Below, piece by piece: positions 49,488 through 63,235 of a stretch of DNA of 64,000 bases. The notes beneath the pieces were generated by a model. It ran no database searches, was not told where the DNA came from, and saw only the letters and a program-made list of their open reading frames with translations. Every line of letters starts with the position of its first letter. The stretch's first letter is position 1. The translations under genes were made by a program, and so were the position numbers. Source of the stretch: Sinohyriopsis cumingii (lineage: Eukaryota > Mollusca > Bivalvia > Unionida > Unionidae); assembly GCA_028554795.2 (NCBI GenBank), contig CM068842.1, positions 51,372,574 to 51,436,573 of the forward strand, in the 5' to 3' direction.

Positions 49488-50769
49488 CTGGGGGGACGTC
49501 CATTAATTATGTCAACAATTTTTAGGCAATTTTTACCCCCCTCCCCCCTTTGTCAACAGCTGTCAAACTTTCAGTGACCCCCCTAATAAAATGTTAGACC
49601 CACCCCCCACAAACTAACAATATTTTATACGGCTGGCTTTTATGCTAAAAATAGAATTATGGAAATTAAAAGGTCTACAAATAAATTTTAATACATTTTT
49701 CTTACTTGTTTAACAGATTTCAAATTGACTATAACACTTTGAATTCATGAAAAAATCGAGAGTTTATATTCTAGCTTCTATCATCTTCCTATGGGGAAGC
49801 CAAATGTTCCTCAATTGTTATAATGGGCATAGTGGCTGATTCATTAATTTCTTGTGGAACCGATACACCCGACAAGTCAACATCATCTTCATCTAACCAT
49901 TCTGCGCTTAACATCTCTCCATGAGCAATAATTGCCATCAGCTCTCTCTCTCTTTTGGCAGCCACTCGTATTGGCCGAATTCTTTGCGGTTGAGGAGCAT
50001 GTGGTAATTGCCTAGGCCCAAGATCGCGTTGTCAGTGCTGTTGAACATGCTTCTTCAACATGACTTGTGAAGCAACACAGAGGTGACAGATTTTGCAGAT
50101 CCGTTCAAGCAACGACAACTGAATGGAAGGACAATATAGATCATATGGAAGAATTCTGAATGCCTTTGCCGATCGAGGCAGCATGTTATCAACTTTCAAA
50201 GACTGATTGAAAAAGGAGATGGAAATCTGTGCAAGTCGCTCAGATGCATCTGGTGCTTTAAGGCTTTCACTAGTTTGGCAGACTGGAATTGGTGGTGGAA
50301 TGAATCTATCGGCGATAATCTCAAAATGCATCTATGTTATATGTATAGCTGCTATATATTACATAGCATCTATACATATAACATACATGCTATCATGGAT
50401 AGCTATACTATTTAGATATCTATGGCTCAGTGCAGTCTTTGAATTTAGTAACAGCTTCCCTTAAAAATATGTCTACAGTCTACAATCTACATTGAATAAA
50501 AACAAAATATGATGATGCAAGACTATGACTTCCTTGGCAAGAGCTCAACCGGTTTAGGATTAAACTGGTGGGCTGTCGACGGGCGAGCGTGTGCCATACC
50601 AACGCACCGACTAATTTCCTATTTTTTGATTTATTAAATTTATTACAAAAAAATAACATTTTTGACGTCAATTTATCTTGAACTCCCCCTCCCCCATGTC
50701 AACAATTGTCAAACTTCTTCAAACCCCCTCCACCCTATTTTGTTGACATAATTAATGGACGACCCCTGG
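49488..50769. mobile_element. DNA transposon with inverted repeats
   Basis: GACGTCCATTAATTATGTCAACAA at about 49493 matches, inverted, TTGTTGACATAATTAATGGACGACC at about 50740-50764. Further inside, C-rich blocks (CCCCCCTCCCCCC; CCCCCTCCCCC) and TGTCAAACTT occur on both sides in mirrored order. The interior has a minus-strand frame (50331-50032) ending in a C2H2-like finger, CKICHLCVASQVMLKKHVQQ, so it may encode part of its own transposase. Superfamily and target duplication not determined. Confidence 0.6.
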
Positions 50770-53213
50770 GGTAAATCTGACCACTATCCAGAACATTGCA
50801 TACTATTGTTATTTGTCATAAAACTGGTGCAGTTTTTACTTTTATAGCGAGACAAAGCATTATTTTAAAGCTACGATTAGTATGTTAATGATAGCTCTAT
50901 AAATCTTGTATGATTGATGCATGAACTTGCACGGAAGAGAGAATACTGAGGCGATTACGTCATTTTGTCACACGATGCCCTCGTCGCCTGGAAACATCTT
51001 TACTAATTTGCATACGCACGTGCACAAATAAATACAAAGAACACAGCATATATTTGTTGTAAACAGCAGGACGTATATCTACGGGTAGGAATTACCCTAC
51101 TGGTCGGGATATGACCATGTTACCCTAGTTTGTGGGATTCCAAACCTCATATCGTGTGATGCTGATCTTTTGGGGACTTCAAACTTTGAATGGCATAATG
51201 TTGGTTTGGCGGATTCCAAAGCTTATAACTGAGTTTGGTTTGAGGGATTCCAAACACCTACATTTTATACAAGGAGTGGGTTCTGATTTACCTGTATACT
51301 TTAAAGCTGCATTCTTCATACATAGCGCAACATACATAATGATGGAGAATACTACATAACAAGAACAACAAACATGGCAACCTCCATGGTTTCACGATGT
51401 TTGCTATTTAGGTAAGCAAACGTAAATCATATCCCGATGGTTACTCAATGACAACATACTTTATTTTCTTGGAATTAATGTTTTCAAAATCGAGTATGAT
51501 GCCAATGCACCCAATTGTCAGAAGAGTGCGATATCTAGATATGCACTCTATACACATTGTACATGAACCTTTGATAGTGCTACTCCACACCAGAAGCAAA
51601 CTCTAATGCTGATACATATTCATATATCAACAGATAGACACTTCATTTAGGGTGATGAGGGGGCTTGAAAATTGACGCTAGTCCAAAAATGTAAGACATA
51701 TCGTTGGTTATGTTTTTGTGCTACATCTTACAAATCAAATAAGGGCCTTGTGTAGTGTGTTCCGATGTTGACTGACATAGGAGCGAGCGTCAAAATTTTC
51801 AAGATTATCGCAAACACTTGGAAGCATATATCGAAGCTTTTCAACAGATTAAAGGCATGTTGATTTACGTAGACTTTACTTACTCTGATGTCTCTTTTTG
51901 AAATGAATTCAAATCATCGCAAGCAAATTGACATGTTTTCTTGTTCCTTCGACCTACATTTCAGTTGGTTCTAATGTTGTCGAAGCTGCGAATGCCAAAA
52001 TTGGTTAAAAGGATGATAAATATCTTGAATGAAATGAATTATATAAGCACTTTCTTCAATATTAGCATAGTTTTATTTGTTTCATTAAAGAAACATTCTT
52101 CAACCTAATCCAATTTTGGCATTTCCTGCTTCCATTGCATTCCATCCAGCTGAATGGAACATGAAAACTTGTCCATTTGCTACTTTCAGATTTTGATTCC
52201 ATCAGGATAAAGTAAGTATCATCAGTTAAATTTCAATTTGTGGAAGAGTGTCAATATTGGCTGCCAAGTTCTTAGTGATATAGTCCTCACTAGAAAGTTT
52301 CCAGCCATTACTTTTGCCTTTGGGTATTGCTGTTGTGTTTGCAATAATGGAGACACAGGTGTTCTGTCACGTCAGTTGAAATAAATTTATTAATTACTAG
52401 CAAGCCTCTGTTAGTGAGAACTGATTGGAGGTGAAAGCTTCATTTCAAATTATGACCCGGGCATGGTTGGTCTCCACTACCAGTGATGTGATTGAAAAAC
52501 AAAGATCTACCTGTTGGTCTAACATTTTGCTTTTTACAATTCTGATATTGCTAAATAAATGAAACTTGAAATTTCTTGATAGTGATATTTTAGATGTGTA
52601 TAAAAGAAAAAAATGTTCAATATATGAAATGTGCTAATGGACTTTGAAAATAGCCTGATTTTACTACTTGTAAATATTACTTTTATTACTGCATTATTTT
52701 GTAACAAAATGGGGTTGGGACAAATGACATGAAATCAAGACAAGGGAAATGAACTTGATCTTTTTGTTAAGGCAAAATGAAAGACTCAAATGTGATTGTT
52801 TAACCCAAATCAATCCTGTAGAATTAACCCAGATACATGTATATGCCTTGCAATATAGTATAGGGTATAGGATCCATTGTTATTACTAGAATTGCTCACA
52901 TGTTGTGATGTCTGTCAAGAACATCATAGGGAGTCAGTCAGGTGCACTTATCTTAGGTTTTGCCTATATAATATTACTCTTTGATAGCAGATCTTGCAAT
53001 AAAAGCTAGCAAATAGAAAAAAAATTAACATTGTTACAATTTTTGCATGTCAGTTAATAAAATCATGGGAAATCCATCACTTATCATAGGCTTTGCTTAT
53101 TTAATATTATTCTTTGATATAGCAAATTTTGCAATTAAACCTAAAATAAATAGACACAAATATGTGTTAAAATTTTCACATATGCCATAATTTAATGATT
53201 TGTTAGAATTTTT
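50770..53213. other. Stretch with short repeats, no recognised gene
   Basis: GGGATTCCAAAC-type units recur at 51133, 51208 and 51246. A 60-bp segment (TTTTGCCTATATAATATTAC...) at about 52960 recurs diverged at about 53090. No gene supported. Confidence 0.5.
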
Positions 53214-54160
53214 TTTAGAGAATGGAAACGAGGGTACCAGAAGTACTGACAAGGAGATTATTATCCTAAGGTCAATGCAGTATTCTTTCAAAATATTGAA
53301 TAGTGACATATTTATTTGTGTGTGTGTGTATGTGTGTCTGTAATGTAATCTTATTCATCCTTTTTATATTTTCAGGACAATGGGAGGCCACTGCAAAAGA
53401 AAACTGCATCATAGATTACTTCATGACAAGCTGACTTGTCATGCTTGGAACGTGCCTCTCTCCCTGCCTAGAAGATATGCTTCCAGTAAGTATAATTTGT
53501 GTGGGAACAATGAAAGCAGGGAATCATTTGATCAATATAATACATGACCACAACATCAATATGAAATAATTCTTGTATACATATACAGCACAGAATGTAT
53601 TTGCATAGTTTTCATATTCTTTGCTCTGGCCCATTTTTCACACGAGGCTGTTATTTCTTCTGACATTGCCTTTATTTAGTTCTTCATAAGGCAAAAATAA
53701 TGTGTATTTCCTATTGCACTGATTTTAAAATCAGGGTATATATGTAGGGATTTTTTTAAAAACATATATTGTCATGTGCACCCTACAGAGTTTTTCTAAC
53801 CCTGGAGAAGGACAGACAATTTAAAGGTTTAATAGCTCCAAGCCCCCAGTCAGTGAAGCCGATGGTCTGAATGTTAAAATATAAAAATATTAAGGTGAAA
53901 GGTATAACAATTTAATAAACTGTATCACAGTATTCCACAATTACAAGACAATTTTCAATGCAACTGTTTCTAGTTAATACACAACCTATCCAAATTACCA
54001 ATTATTTCATATGTGAAATTAAAGGTGAGGGGGTTTCCTTCCCATGTTCCTTCTGGGTTACTCATCTGTAACTTCCACCTTGTGTTACTTCTGGTACCTT
54101 TGTTCTGTTTTACAGCTCTCCTTGTCAGTACTTCTGGTACCCTCGTTTCCATTCTCTAAA
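53214..54160. repeat. Inverted repeat pair, arms of about 43 bp
   Basis: TTTAGAGAATGGAAACGAGG followed by GTACCAGAAGTACTGACAAGGAG at 53214-53256 recurs as reverse complement at 54117-54160. A third diverged copy is at 54165-54200. The 860-bp interior has no recognised gene; possibly a non-autonomous transposon. Confidence 0.75.
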
Positions 54161-54218
54161 CCACTTTGTCAGTACTTCTGGTACCCTCATTTCCGTCTCC
54201 GGCCCACCTTGTTAGTAT

Positions 54219-54346
54219 GAAAGACCTGGTTCCTATTCTTTTTATCAGTATAGCCACCCAGCTGGAGCAAGCACATTTGGGAATAGTTCGTCAGAAAGGA
54301 AAGGGCCAGACAAGGGAATCTGAAATGAATAGGGACCAGGTCTTTC
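54219..54346. repeat. Hairpin-forming inverted repeat, 20-bp arms
   Basis: GAAAGACCTGGTTCCTATTC (54219-54238) pairs with GAATAGGGACCAGGTCTTTC (54327-54346) with one mismatch, separated by 88 bp. Possibly a tiny MITE. Confidence 0.75.
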
Positions 54347-56849
54347 GTTGACCAGAATACAGGCACTACAAGGCTCCTTCAGGAAGCATGAAATTCTTGG
54401 AATAATGACCTTTCGAGAATACACATCTTAACTGAAGATCTCTCTTCTCTCATTATTTTGCCCTGTTCGTCACACGGTTGATCTTAAGTAATGAACTGCA
54501 AGCACGACCCAGTTGATGACTCAGCAACCCACAAAATGACCTAGTCAATGATTCAGTCTGTGATTCAGAGTACAGTCAACAATTTAGTTGGTGAACGGAA
54601 GCTGGAAATGTGATGGTATCCAGCTGGGGTAGAAATCTGGAGCACCAGTTCTCAGATAGTTATGCAGGGTATCACTCCAAATACAAAGACCTATCCTAAA
54701 GAACCCACGAAAACGAGACTCTGGATAGTGTAGCCAAGGGAGAGTTAGTTACCCACTACAGTATTTAAGGTTACTTATATCAAAGCAAGCTACAACTGAG
54801 CTTTTATGATACAGTGTACTATAATTATTTTCAAAGCATTATTTCTGAACATTCTTTATTGTATTTTGGAGATATTGTTTAAGTTTAATGCAGTGGTGCC
54901 TATTTGAAGCCAAGGGATGTAATCCATTTAGCATTTTTTGAAATCGTCAATATACAAGTGGTGATGCAATTATATGTAAATATGTTTAACAGATGCAAGG
55001 CAGCATTGAACCAAACTCTATTGTTCATACTGGGATCACATTTGAATGAGTGAGGTATATACACATGAAAGGCAAAATAAAAACATTACTGGTGCATTGA
55101 TACAAAATTATACATGTACTGCAATAATGCATAAACAGTAATAAACTAGAGACAATGTGTAAAGCAACCTGCTAATGCTCAGTTGTTATCTTCTAATCAA
55201 ATTATATATATCTGAATTAGGTAGATATAATAAGAAAAGAGAGGAAAATCAAATAAATTTATTGATTTTTCAAACAAATTATATTAATTGCAAATATTTC
55301 CATAGAGTAATTCATGATGATTGTCTCTTAACAACCACAAAACCATTTTTTGTGTCATTATGATTGATAAAATGCAACATTCATTTAGTAGAAAAAAATG
55401 TTGAAGGTGTCCCAAGACTTATAGGATCTGAAAAATTTGCTATGATTTTGTGTCCCAACATTTATACTTTTGATAATAATTAAGGGTGTCCAAGTGTCCC
55501 AAGATTTAGTCATTATGGTATGTGAACATTTGTGTTTCAGATACAAGTGAGACACGGACAAATAAGCGACCCTATCGGTGGTTCCAGTGGTTGATGATTA
55601 CAACTGGGACTGGTACACTGTTGTATTTAGGGGTGCAGAGAAAATGTAGATCAGGTGACACTTTAGACCACAAACTTGCCACTAACACCCAGGTAAATGA
55701 CTGATATTTAGTTATTCCATCACGCTAGAGAATTCAAAAGTCTGAATCTAATTCACTTATTAATTAATTACTGTAAACCTCTATTTTTAGTATGCTAATT
55801 CATTTCATGTATTTTAGATTAATGCTTAAGTATGTTCATGTGTTTTTCAGGTATTGGTTGAAAAGCTAATAATTTAACAGGATAGCTGCCATGAAATTAA
55901 ATATAATCATCACTGTAGTAATCTGGAGGTTTAATTTTTCTGGACAGTATGTTTTTCAAATTTTGTAATGAGTTTCAATAGTACATGTATATACAAATAC
56001 CAGACATCAGTTTTGTTTCTTAAAGTAAAAAAGACCCTAAAAATTCAAGTTTTATTGTAATCCAAGGTATGATTTACCCAAACTCAAAAAGAGGTAAATG
56101 AATCAATGACCATCAAACCATGAAACCACTTGGATTTCTATAATATTACATGAGTTTGCCAAAGATGTGCCAGTGAACAGCATTTGAAACGCCTAACATT
56201 TTCTTCATTACTTGTGATCATGTATTTCCTTAAAAATGTGGTCAACATCTCGAACACACAAACTTAAAAAGTTCTTGTCATTTCAGTTTTATACATTGTC
56301 ATATTTCCTTTTGATAACTGTATTTTGTTCATTTTTACTTTGGTTTTCAGACCTGTATAACTGTATTCCATGATTAGATGTTTGAACCAGTCTGGCTGAT
56401 TTGGTTTATTTGCATATTTGTTACAGTAGTCTTTTAGCGACCTAGTAATTTCAACCCTTTACTAGATTCTTTTTTAGTTTTTTGTGTTGTTTGTGCAGAG
56501 GTACTACTGAGCCAAGGCCTTCCGCTTGACTTATGCTGAGCTTGAATCTGAGCCAGATGATAAACTGGCGCACATTAAGGGTGATGAGTGATCAATAGTC
56601 GCATGTGCACCCACATCATTCCCTATATGCAATAGTACAGCGGCTGTATGAAACTGATTTGAGCTCGCTGGACTTCCTTCTTCCTGCAGGTGGGGGCTGA
56701 TCCAGGTCAGTCGAAGGGTCTTTTGGTTTTGTTCATCAACAACCTCCGTGTTCCTCCACACAATACACAGTCAGATCAGGAGATAGATGCCTTTTGATAA
56801 CAGAGGATAGTCGCTCATAAAAGACATAGGAGCTTGTACTAAGAACACA
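54347..56849. other. Stretch without a recognised gene
   Basis: AT-rich, stop-ridden. Nothing supported. Confidence 0.4.
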
Positions 56850-58600
56850 TTCCCCAATGAGTTACTCAAAACCTGCTTTGGCATACAAACAGCAGGTGGA
56901 GGCCCATCATCGACTGGAGTCTCCTCACCATATTCAAGACAGGGAAGGTGATGTAGTTCCACCTCCCTGTCAGACAGGGCAAGTTCTCCATTGTCTCAAT
57001 CTGACAGATGTATACTTCCATGTCTCTATCCACTCCAGCTGTTGCTAGCTTCCACGTTTACCGCCACATCGTTATCAACTCGCCATTTTTCCCTTCGGCT
57101 CTCATCAACCCTTGGGCTTTCACTCACACTAGGGTCTCCGCTGTCTCCCCATTCCGGGTGTCATCTGCATCGACAGCAGCGTACCTGGGTAGCATTTTAA
57201 AGAAACACATCGTAAGTTCTATCCTACTCCAAGGCCGAATGATTTCATTTCACTGCTAGATCATTCAAGCCTTTTCACGAACTGGGAAATTCAGACCTCC
57301 GTACATCCCAGAATTTCGTCCATTTTGCATGGACTTCTTAACCAACCAAACCTGGCCCATCCCCTTGTGTTTGCGCTCCCAGAATCATTGAACTCGTCAA
57401 GTCTGTTTCCACCAAGACTTGGATTTCATTGGGAGAGTTCTTGCAACTCCTCGGCTATTATACAGCAGCGGACTTGACCCCGCTTTGCCGTCTCGTTATG
57501 CAGGCCTTGCCATCACATTGGTGCCACAATTTACGTCCTCTTAATCAAGCAGTCATGATCACACCCGAACTTCCATTATTCCTACGTCAGTGGGGCAATC
57601 CAGACTGGCGGACCATTGGAATCCCGCTGCAGAACCCCAGGGGGAATACCGTAAAGTACCACCGCCTGTGCACATGGTGGGAGTACCAACCTGTTGCTGA
57701 CCTTCACTACCGTTAGCGACACCTGGGAAATGACCTCTGTGCATCAGTATCCCATTAAAGAAGGCTGTCATCAATACTTTTCATTTCCGTAAAGATCGAT
57801 CCTGTGGTCGAAACGGTCCTCTTTCGATCCGACAACACTGGTTGTGACCTCTTTTCTCAAACAGGGTGGTACCAGACCACTTGTCTGGTGTTCTGATTTG
57901 GCATTTTTCTAGGTGGGTGCAGCAATCCCCATATCAACATACAATTCGGACACCTTCTGACTGCATCAATGGCTTCACCGAGAATCAATCCAAAAGGGGT
58001 CATGTCCCTCAGACGGAATGTCCCCTCCATCAGTTGATCGTCACTCGGATTTATACACTTCAAGGGCATCCGATGATCACCCGCTTGGCGACAAAGTGGA
58101 ATCAACAGCTACCCACCTTCGTCCCCCCAGTTCGAGACACAGCTGCTTGGGCCGTGAGATGCACTGTCAGCCATCTGGGAGATATCCTAGGCCTGTGCCA
58201 CCCCTCCTATCGTGCTACAATTACGGGGTCGGATTGGCAAGATGACTCCGATAGCCCTTCTTTGAGGGCACAAGCCCTGTATCACCGTTCTAATTTTCCC
58301 AACGATAATACACCCATGAAGATTACAACTAACCTGAATCAACCGTCCTCATCTTCTACATGCTTGGCCTTTACCAGTACAGCCTTACGAGTCAGACAAT
58401 TCAAACCTTCATTTGTGCAGAGAATCTCTAGAGTAACCATCTATATCGCCCATCTGCGTGCCTCTATCCCTCATCAGGCCGACTTTCTCTGGCTTAGTTC
58501 TTGGAGGAGAAACGATTGGACCCTAATCGTTACCACAGGCTACCGCCCTATACTATTGGACAAATTCTGGCATCATATTTGTGTGGGATAGAGACCTTTT
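56850..58600 (+). pseudogene. Decayed DIRS-type (tyrosine-recombinase) retroelement
   Basis: Plus-strand fragments: LNLTDVYFHVSIHSS at about 56993, the first catalytic Asp block of DIRS reverse transcriptase; FLQLLGYYTAADLTPLCRLV and ALPSHWCHNLRPLNQ at about 57430-57550, the RT/RNase H linker; then from about 58010 TECPLHQLIVTRIYTLQGHP, LATKWNQQLPTFVPPVRDT and AAWAV, a block typical of DIRS/Ngaro polyproteins. The frame is broken several times. The tyrosine recombinase was not recognised with confidence. Confidence 0.6.
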
Positions 58601-60599
58601 AGATCTTTTAGTCAATGCTGGTCTTCTTGACCAGTCTCCCTTATTTGTCTCCAAAGGGATCCAATCAGGTTTTTTTTTTAAACATGACAAGGCTTGTTGC
58701 TATCTCTCAATTTGACATAATTCTTGGAAATTCTTTTCCATTTCACATGACGACGGAAATCATATCTTCCGCGACGAGACACTCAAATTGGCACATGATG
58801 TCCAAGAAACGCAATTAATTGTGCCCTTTCCAGCTTTTATTCACAATAATCTAAATACTCCTTTTATTCTTCTGTGTTGATTATCAACACTTTTCTAGGA
58901 GCTTATTTTCCCTTTCGTTTTATACATGCATCGTTTTCTGGACGCCATTTTTAAAAATTATATAATCAAAAGTTTGATCATGCAGACACTTCGCATGAGC
59001 AAGTGGGTGCAGTTTAAAGCGTCTGGGGTGCTTGTGTAAAGTTAGTCTGGTTCCCTGACTAATTTCACAAATTCTAAGATGAAACCCGGATCCAAATAAA
59101 ACACGGCTGAACCAGTTATCCGGATTTTTCGGCAACGATCATTTTCCTGTAGCTTTTCCTAATATGCCGTCAAGTCCGTATTTTAAGGGTAATTTTCGTA
59201 AGACTTACGGCAAAATCGTAAGAGCTGGCAGGTCTGCTATAATACAGACTATGTATACTGATAGCTTTAGCTTCAGCATGCAGGGTAAGAGGACTACATT
59301 ACCTTTTATGTTCACGGGAATTTTCAAAGTTCAGATCGGCGAGTTTGGTGGTTCTCAAGATACCATCGGAATTTATAGCCCATAACAGTTTACAGTCTGT
59401 TGGTAGTCAACCATTGTCCCTGCTCGCTTTCTTCGTAGCCAGGTAGAAAACAGCAGCCATGCCAGATTCTGTTAGCGCTCTCATGGATCAGTGATCTCGG
59501 ACACATTCCGACATCATGGCAGCTTTGAGATTGGACATGATAAAGATCTCTCAGATCTGTTAGCCAATTTGATCTTTAGCAACCAAAATCCATAAAATTA
59601 TTTCCAAAATGGAATTTGTCTTGGGTTCTAACGTGGTTCAACTCAAGCAAGTTTTAACTTCTCGCTCATGCGTCGCTAAAGTTCCTATCCTAAAAGACAT
59701 GCTTCCTGATAGCATTAGCTTTTAGATGCAGAGTCAATGAGCTACATCAACGTTCAGTCGACCCTAAGTGTCTTCAGTTCAGTTCGGATCGTTCGGTAGT
59801 CCTCTTTACACAACCAGTCATAATTGCCATGAATCAGTTGCCGTCCGTAAGTAACCGACGAGTCGTCATTCGTCCTTTCTTTTCCATAGACAAGTCTAGA
59901 GAGGCAGCCATGCAAGATCCTGTCTGCAGCCTCAAGCACTACATGAGATGCACAGAGACAAGTTGTGGCACTAGCAACATCTCTTCTTACGTGGCTTACT
60001 GCTCCGAAATTTCGAGCAATCTCTGTGAGACAATACATAGGATATTACGCCTTACACCCTTTTTTTCCTGGCTAAAAGGGGATCATCTGCTTGGTGTACT
60101 CTGACGTCTCACCAGATCAGAGTAGCATCATGTCTGCTCCCTCAAACACTACTTGAGACACACAGAGACAAGTCGTGACATGCGCAAATAACACTCCGTC
60201 CCAGTCAATGTCGGAAAACGAGGCATCACCCCAGAAGTCCTTGCTTTGTGGATGAAGTGGGTTATCGGCGTACTCTGAGATATGTCAAGATCAAAGTTTC
60301 CTCATGAGGATTACGGCTCACGAGATTAGACCCATTTCTGCGAGCCTCGCTTTCGAACGCAGTGTTTCGATCCCAGACATGAATGAAGATGTTGGCTGGC
60401 ATGTTGAGTCAACCCTCTAGAGTTTTTACCTCAGAGATTTAGCGTCGCAAAGACAAACGTTCGATCTGATAGGGCCGGTGTCAGCAGCACAGACGGCCAC
60501 CAGTCCTAACTAGACTAATCAACACAGCCCATTAACTTCGCTGGATTCGCCAGTGAAATTTTGGTAGGTGGAAAGATCTCAACTTCATCTTCTCAGCCA

Positions 60600-60600
<1 letters not shown>
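58601..60600. other. Stretch without a recognised gene, one diverged direct repeat
   Basis: CTGCAGCCTCAAGCACTACA (about 59924) and CTGCTCCCTCAAACACTACT (about 60135), each followed by TGAGA..CACAGAGACAAGT, form a diverged direct repeat. No gene supported. Confidence 0.45.

Positions 60601-60674
<74 letters not shown>
60600..60674. repeat. Compound microsatellite (TG)n(TA)n
   Basis: About 13 TG units followed by about 23 TA units. Reading frames across it are artefacts. Confidence 0.95.
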
Positions 60675-60677
<3 letters not shown>

Positions 60678-60830
60678 TCCCACATCAAGGGATCTCGGGC
60701 TGTGTTACTTAGTTCATCAGGCGAACGGATTATCTTTCATACGGGGAATCCAGGCACTCATCTCCATAAGGATACCCGAGGTAGAGGCTGGATGCTCAGC
60801 ATCCCCTCCACCTTTTACTTATTCTCCTGG

Positions 60831-61070
60831 GGACCCCGAGTGGCCGAATGGTCTAAAGCGCTCTCCGTTACGGATACCTGCCATATCACCTCTGTCTGCG
60901 TGGGTTCGCGTCTCGGATTCAACCAAAAGCTTGCCAGTAGCTTCTCTTGGGTCGGTGGTTCTTTCCGGGGTTTTCCCGGGTTCTTCCTCCACCATTAATA
61001 CTGGCCGCCATGTATAGCATATGGTGTGCTGAAAAATAGCGTTAAACCCTACAACAACAACAACAACAAC
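60831..61070 (+). repeat. tRNA-derived SINE with (CAA)n tail
   Basis: Head GAGTGGCCGAATGGTCTAAA (A box), GGTTCGCGTCTCGGATTC (B box) at about 60903, body with TTTCCGGGGTTTTCCCGGGT and CCACCATTAATACTGGCCGC, end TGCTGAAAAATAGCGTTA and (CAA)n. Such Ser/Leu-tRNA-like heads with this conserved central part occur in lophotrochozoan and some other invertebrate SINEs. Confidence 0.8.
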
Positions 61071-61138
61071 TTATTCTCCAAACGCAATATGACTGGGGAA
61101 CGTATTCGAAGGAGAAAGCAATTTTTTAAGTAAATTAT

Positions 61139-62445
61139 GTTTCTCGGAAATAGTTACCCAATCACATTAATTAAAAACCCTCGAAACCACCCCGCCATGT
61201 GAGCATCCGCGTTAATATCTCGCTCAGCTAAATCCTGGAGACACCGGATGGTATCAAGGGGAGGTAATGCGCAAGTGTTACTGTCCTTTGTGTATCTAAC
61301 AATAGTCAATAAGACGATTTTCGTCCTGTAGTAGGACTAGATTCGCTAGGTAGCAGGCTAATATTCCTAAAGTAATGTGATCACAGGTGCTCGACGCGAG
61401 CTTGACGTTGAGAAAAACAAAACAAAAAACAATAATCTAAAGGAAAAACTTCAGTCAGAGTGACAAAAATACCTTAGATTTCCCCCATGACCCGTTCTGA
61501 CATAGAACCTTCTCTATCATAAGATACGAGAGAAGGTACGGAACTTCCAAATACTTCGTTCCAACCATGTCCCTTGATTTATTTCTGCTATTTCCGTCTT
61601 TAAAGGTACACGACCATACTATATGGCTTGTTTTACTCCTGAGATATTTTTCTATTCATCAAGCCATCATTGACTTTTCTGCGTTGTACCAAACTGAAAT
61701 TACGGGCTCCGAAACGTGGCATTTTTGCGAACTTTGTCTTCTGGACAAGTGCGTGCACATGTGAAAACCGGCGAAGAGAGCTACATGTACCATGTTTGCG
61801 ACTCTACGATGCATCCCTTCTTGAATTACAGAACAGTGGTCGATGCAAAAGTAAGGTTTTACTTACCATTAACTCGATTCAACTTTAGGAATCCTGTTCC
61901 ATGCAAGAATTAGACATTGTCTTCTTCACTGCACATACATCGTATACATGCATCTCTATTTTCAAAATAGGCAAATTATGCGGCACACACGTCAACGCCG
62001 AAATATGATTGGCTCAAAAGGTTATACTTATTATCAGAGGAGCGCGGATTTGTCTCAGCAGTAAAACTTCGCGAAAATGCAGCGTTTAGGAGCCCGTAAC
62101 TTCAGTTTGGTACAACGTAGAAAAGTCAATATGGCTTGATGGATAGAAAAATATCTCAGGAGTAAAACAAGCCATATAGTGTGGAGGTGTGCCTTTAAAG
62201 ACGGAAATAGCAGAAGGAAATCGAGGGTAATGGGTGGAACAAAGTATTTGGAAGTTCCGTACCTTCTCTCTTATATATTATGATAGAGAGGGTCCTATGT
62301 CAGAACGGGTCATGGGGGTAATCTAAGGTAGTTTTGTCACTCTGTATGATTTTTTTCCCCTTCAAATTATTGTTTTTTCTCGACATAAAGCTCGCGTCGA
62401 GCACCTGTGAATGAGATTGGGTAAACATTCTCGGAGAAACGGAAT
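61139..62445. mobile_element. Foldback-type element with arms of about 340 bp
   Basis: The segment about 61383-61715 recurs inverted at about 62085-62420 at high similarity, for example CAGGTGCTCGACGCGAGCTT (61386) against AAGCTCGCGTCGAGCACCTG (62388). The outermost piece of the left arm (61139-61165, CTCGGAAATAGTTACCCAAT) is separated from the rest by about 210 bp of other sequence. The loop of about 370 bp has no recognised gene. Confidence 0.8.
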
Positions 62446-62719
62446 TTACTTTTTTTTTAATTCCTATTCTCTGCACTTATAGGATTAGACTAACTGCAAA
62501 CTGCATAGACTCACATCTGCTGTAGCATAATGCGCTGGCAGATCTTGGTTTATGCAGTTTGTTAGGAGTAATCCTAGAACAACCAACATAGACCCTGATC
62601 TGCTGGTGTGTTATGTGATGGCAGATCATGGTCTGTGTTTGTTCTTGAGCTTGAATTTAGGTGAATATATGTGGTATATTCCATAAGTTGACTCTATACT
62701 ATTCTCACACCATCCCGTT

Positions 62720-63235
62720 AATGGGGCCATCCATTTAGTACGTACGCAGAAAACTGGCAAAGCTTGACACACACACCCCGTACACATGCGTACTTATTTA
62801 GACCCCCATCTGCGTACGTACGCTTGATGCACCACCCCACCCCACCCCACACACACACCGTTTTATAGAACGGCCTATATTTAATCCAAGCAGAAACCAT
62901 ACAGGATTAATAATATTAACGTGTTTAATAAACAGATAGTCCCTCCACGTTGAATGTCTGGCAGGTTCAAAGAAATAAGCTGCGTAACTCTACACAGTTT
63001 GTATATTGTCGACTAAAATTGAAACGCCGACTGACAGTCGAACAAGTTACGTATTAGGCAAATTATTATCGAGGTCCCCTCTCCCCGTTTCCTATGCGTA
63101 CGTACATTATCAGTAGACCCCCCCACCCCCATCCATACTCGAGCGAATGCATTTGGGTACCCGCCCCCCAAGCGTGCGTACCAAATGGTATGCCCCGCTT
63201 GTTTGTACCCCCTACCGATTTATAAAACGGACCAT
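62720..63235. repeat. Possible non-autonomous transposon with C-rich, GTACGTACG ends
   Basis: Left part has TAGTACGTACGCAG and GCGTACGTACGC with C-rich runs and CCGTTTTATAGAACGG; the right part mirrors this with GCGTACGTACAT, C-rich runs and CCGATTTATAAAACGG. Ends cannot be placed exactly. Confidence 0.4.

Noticed and set aside
58615-58818. 67-codon frame after the DIRS remnant
   Set aside because: No similarity to the recombinase expected there.
60840-60915. Functional tRNA gene
   Set aside because: A and B boxes are present but the cloverleaf arms do not pair; it continues into a SINE body and a (CAA)n tail.
60561-61017. 145-149-codon frames over the TG/TA repeat and SINE
   Set aside because: Translation of a microsatellite and a SINE.
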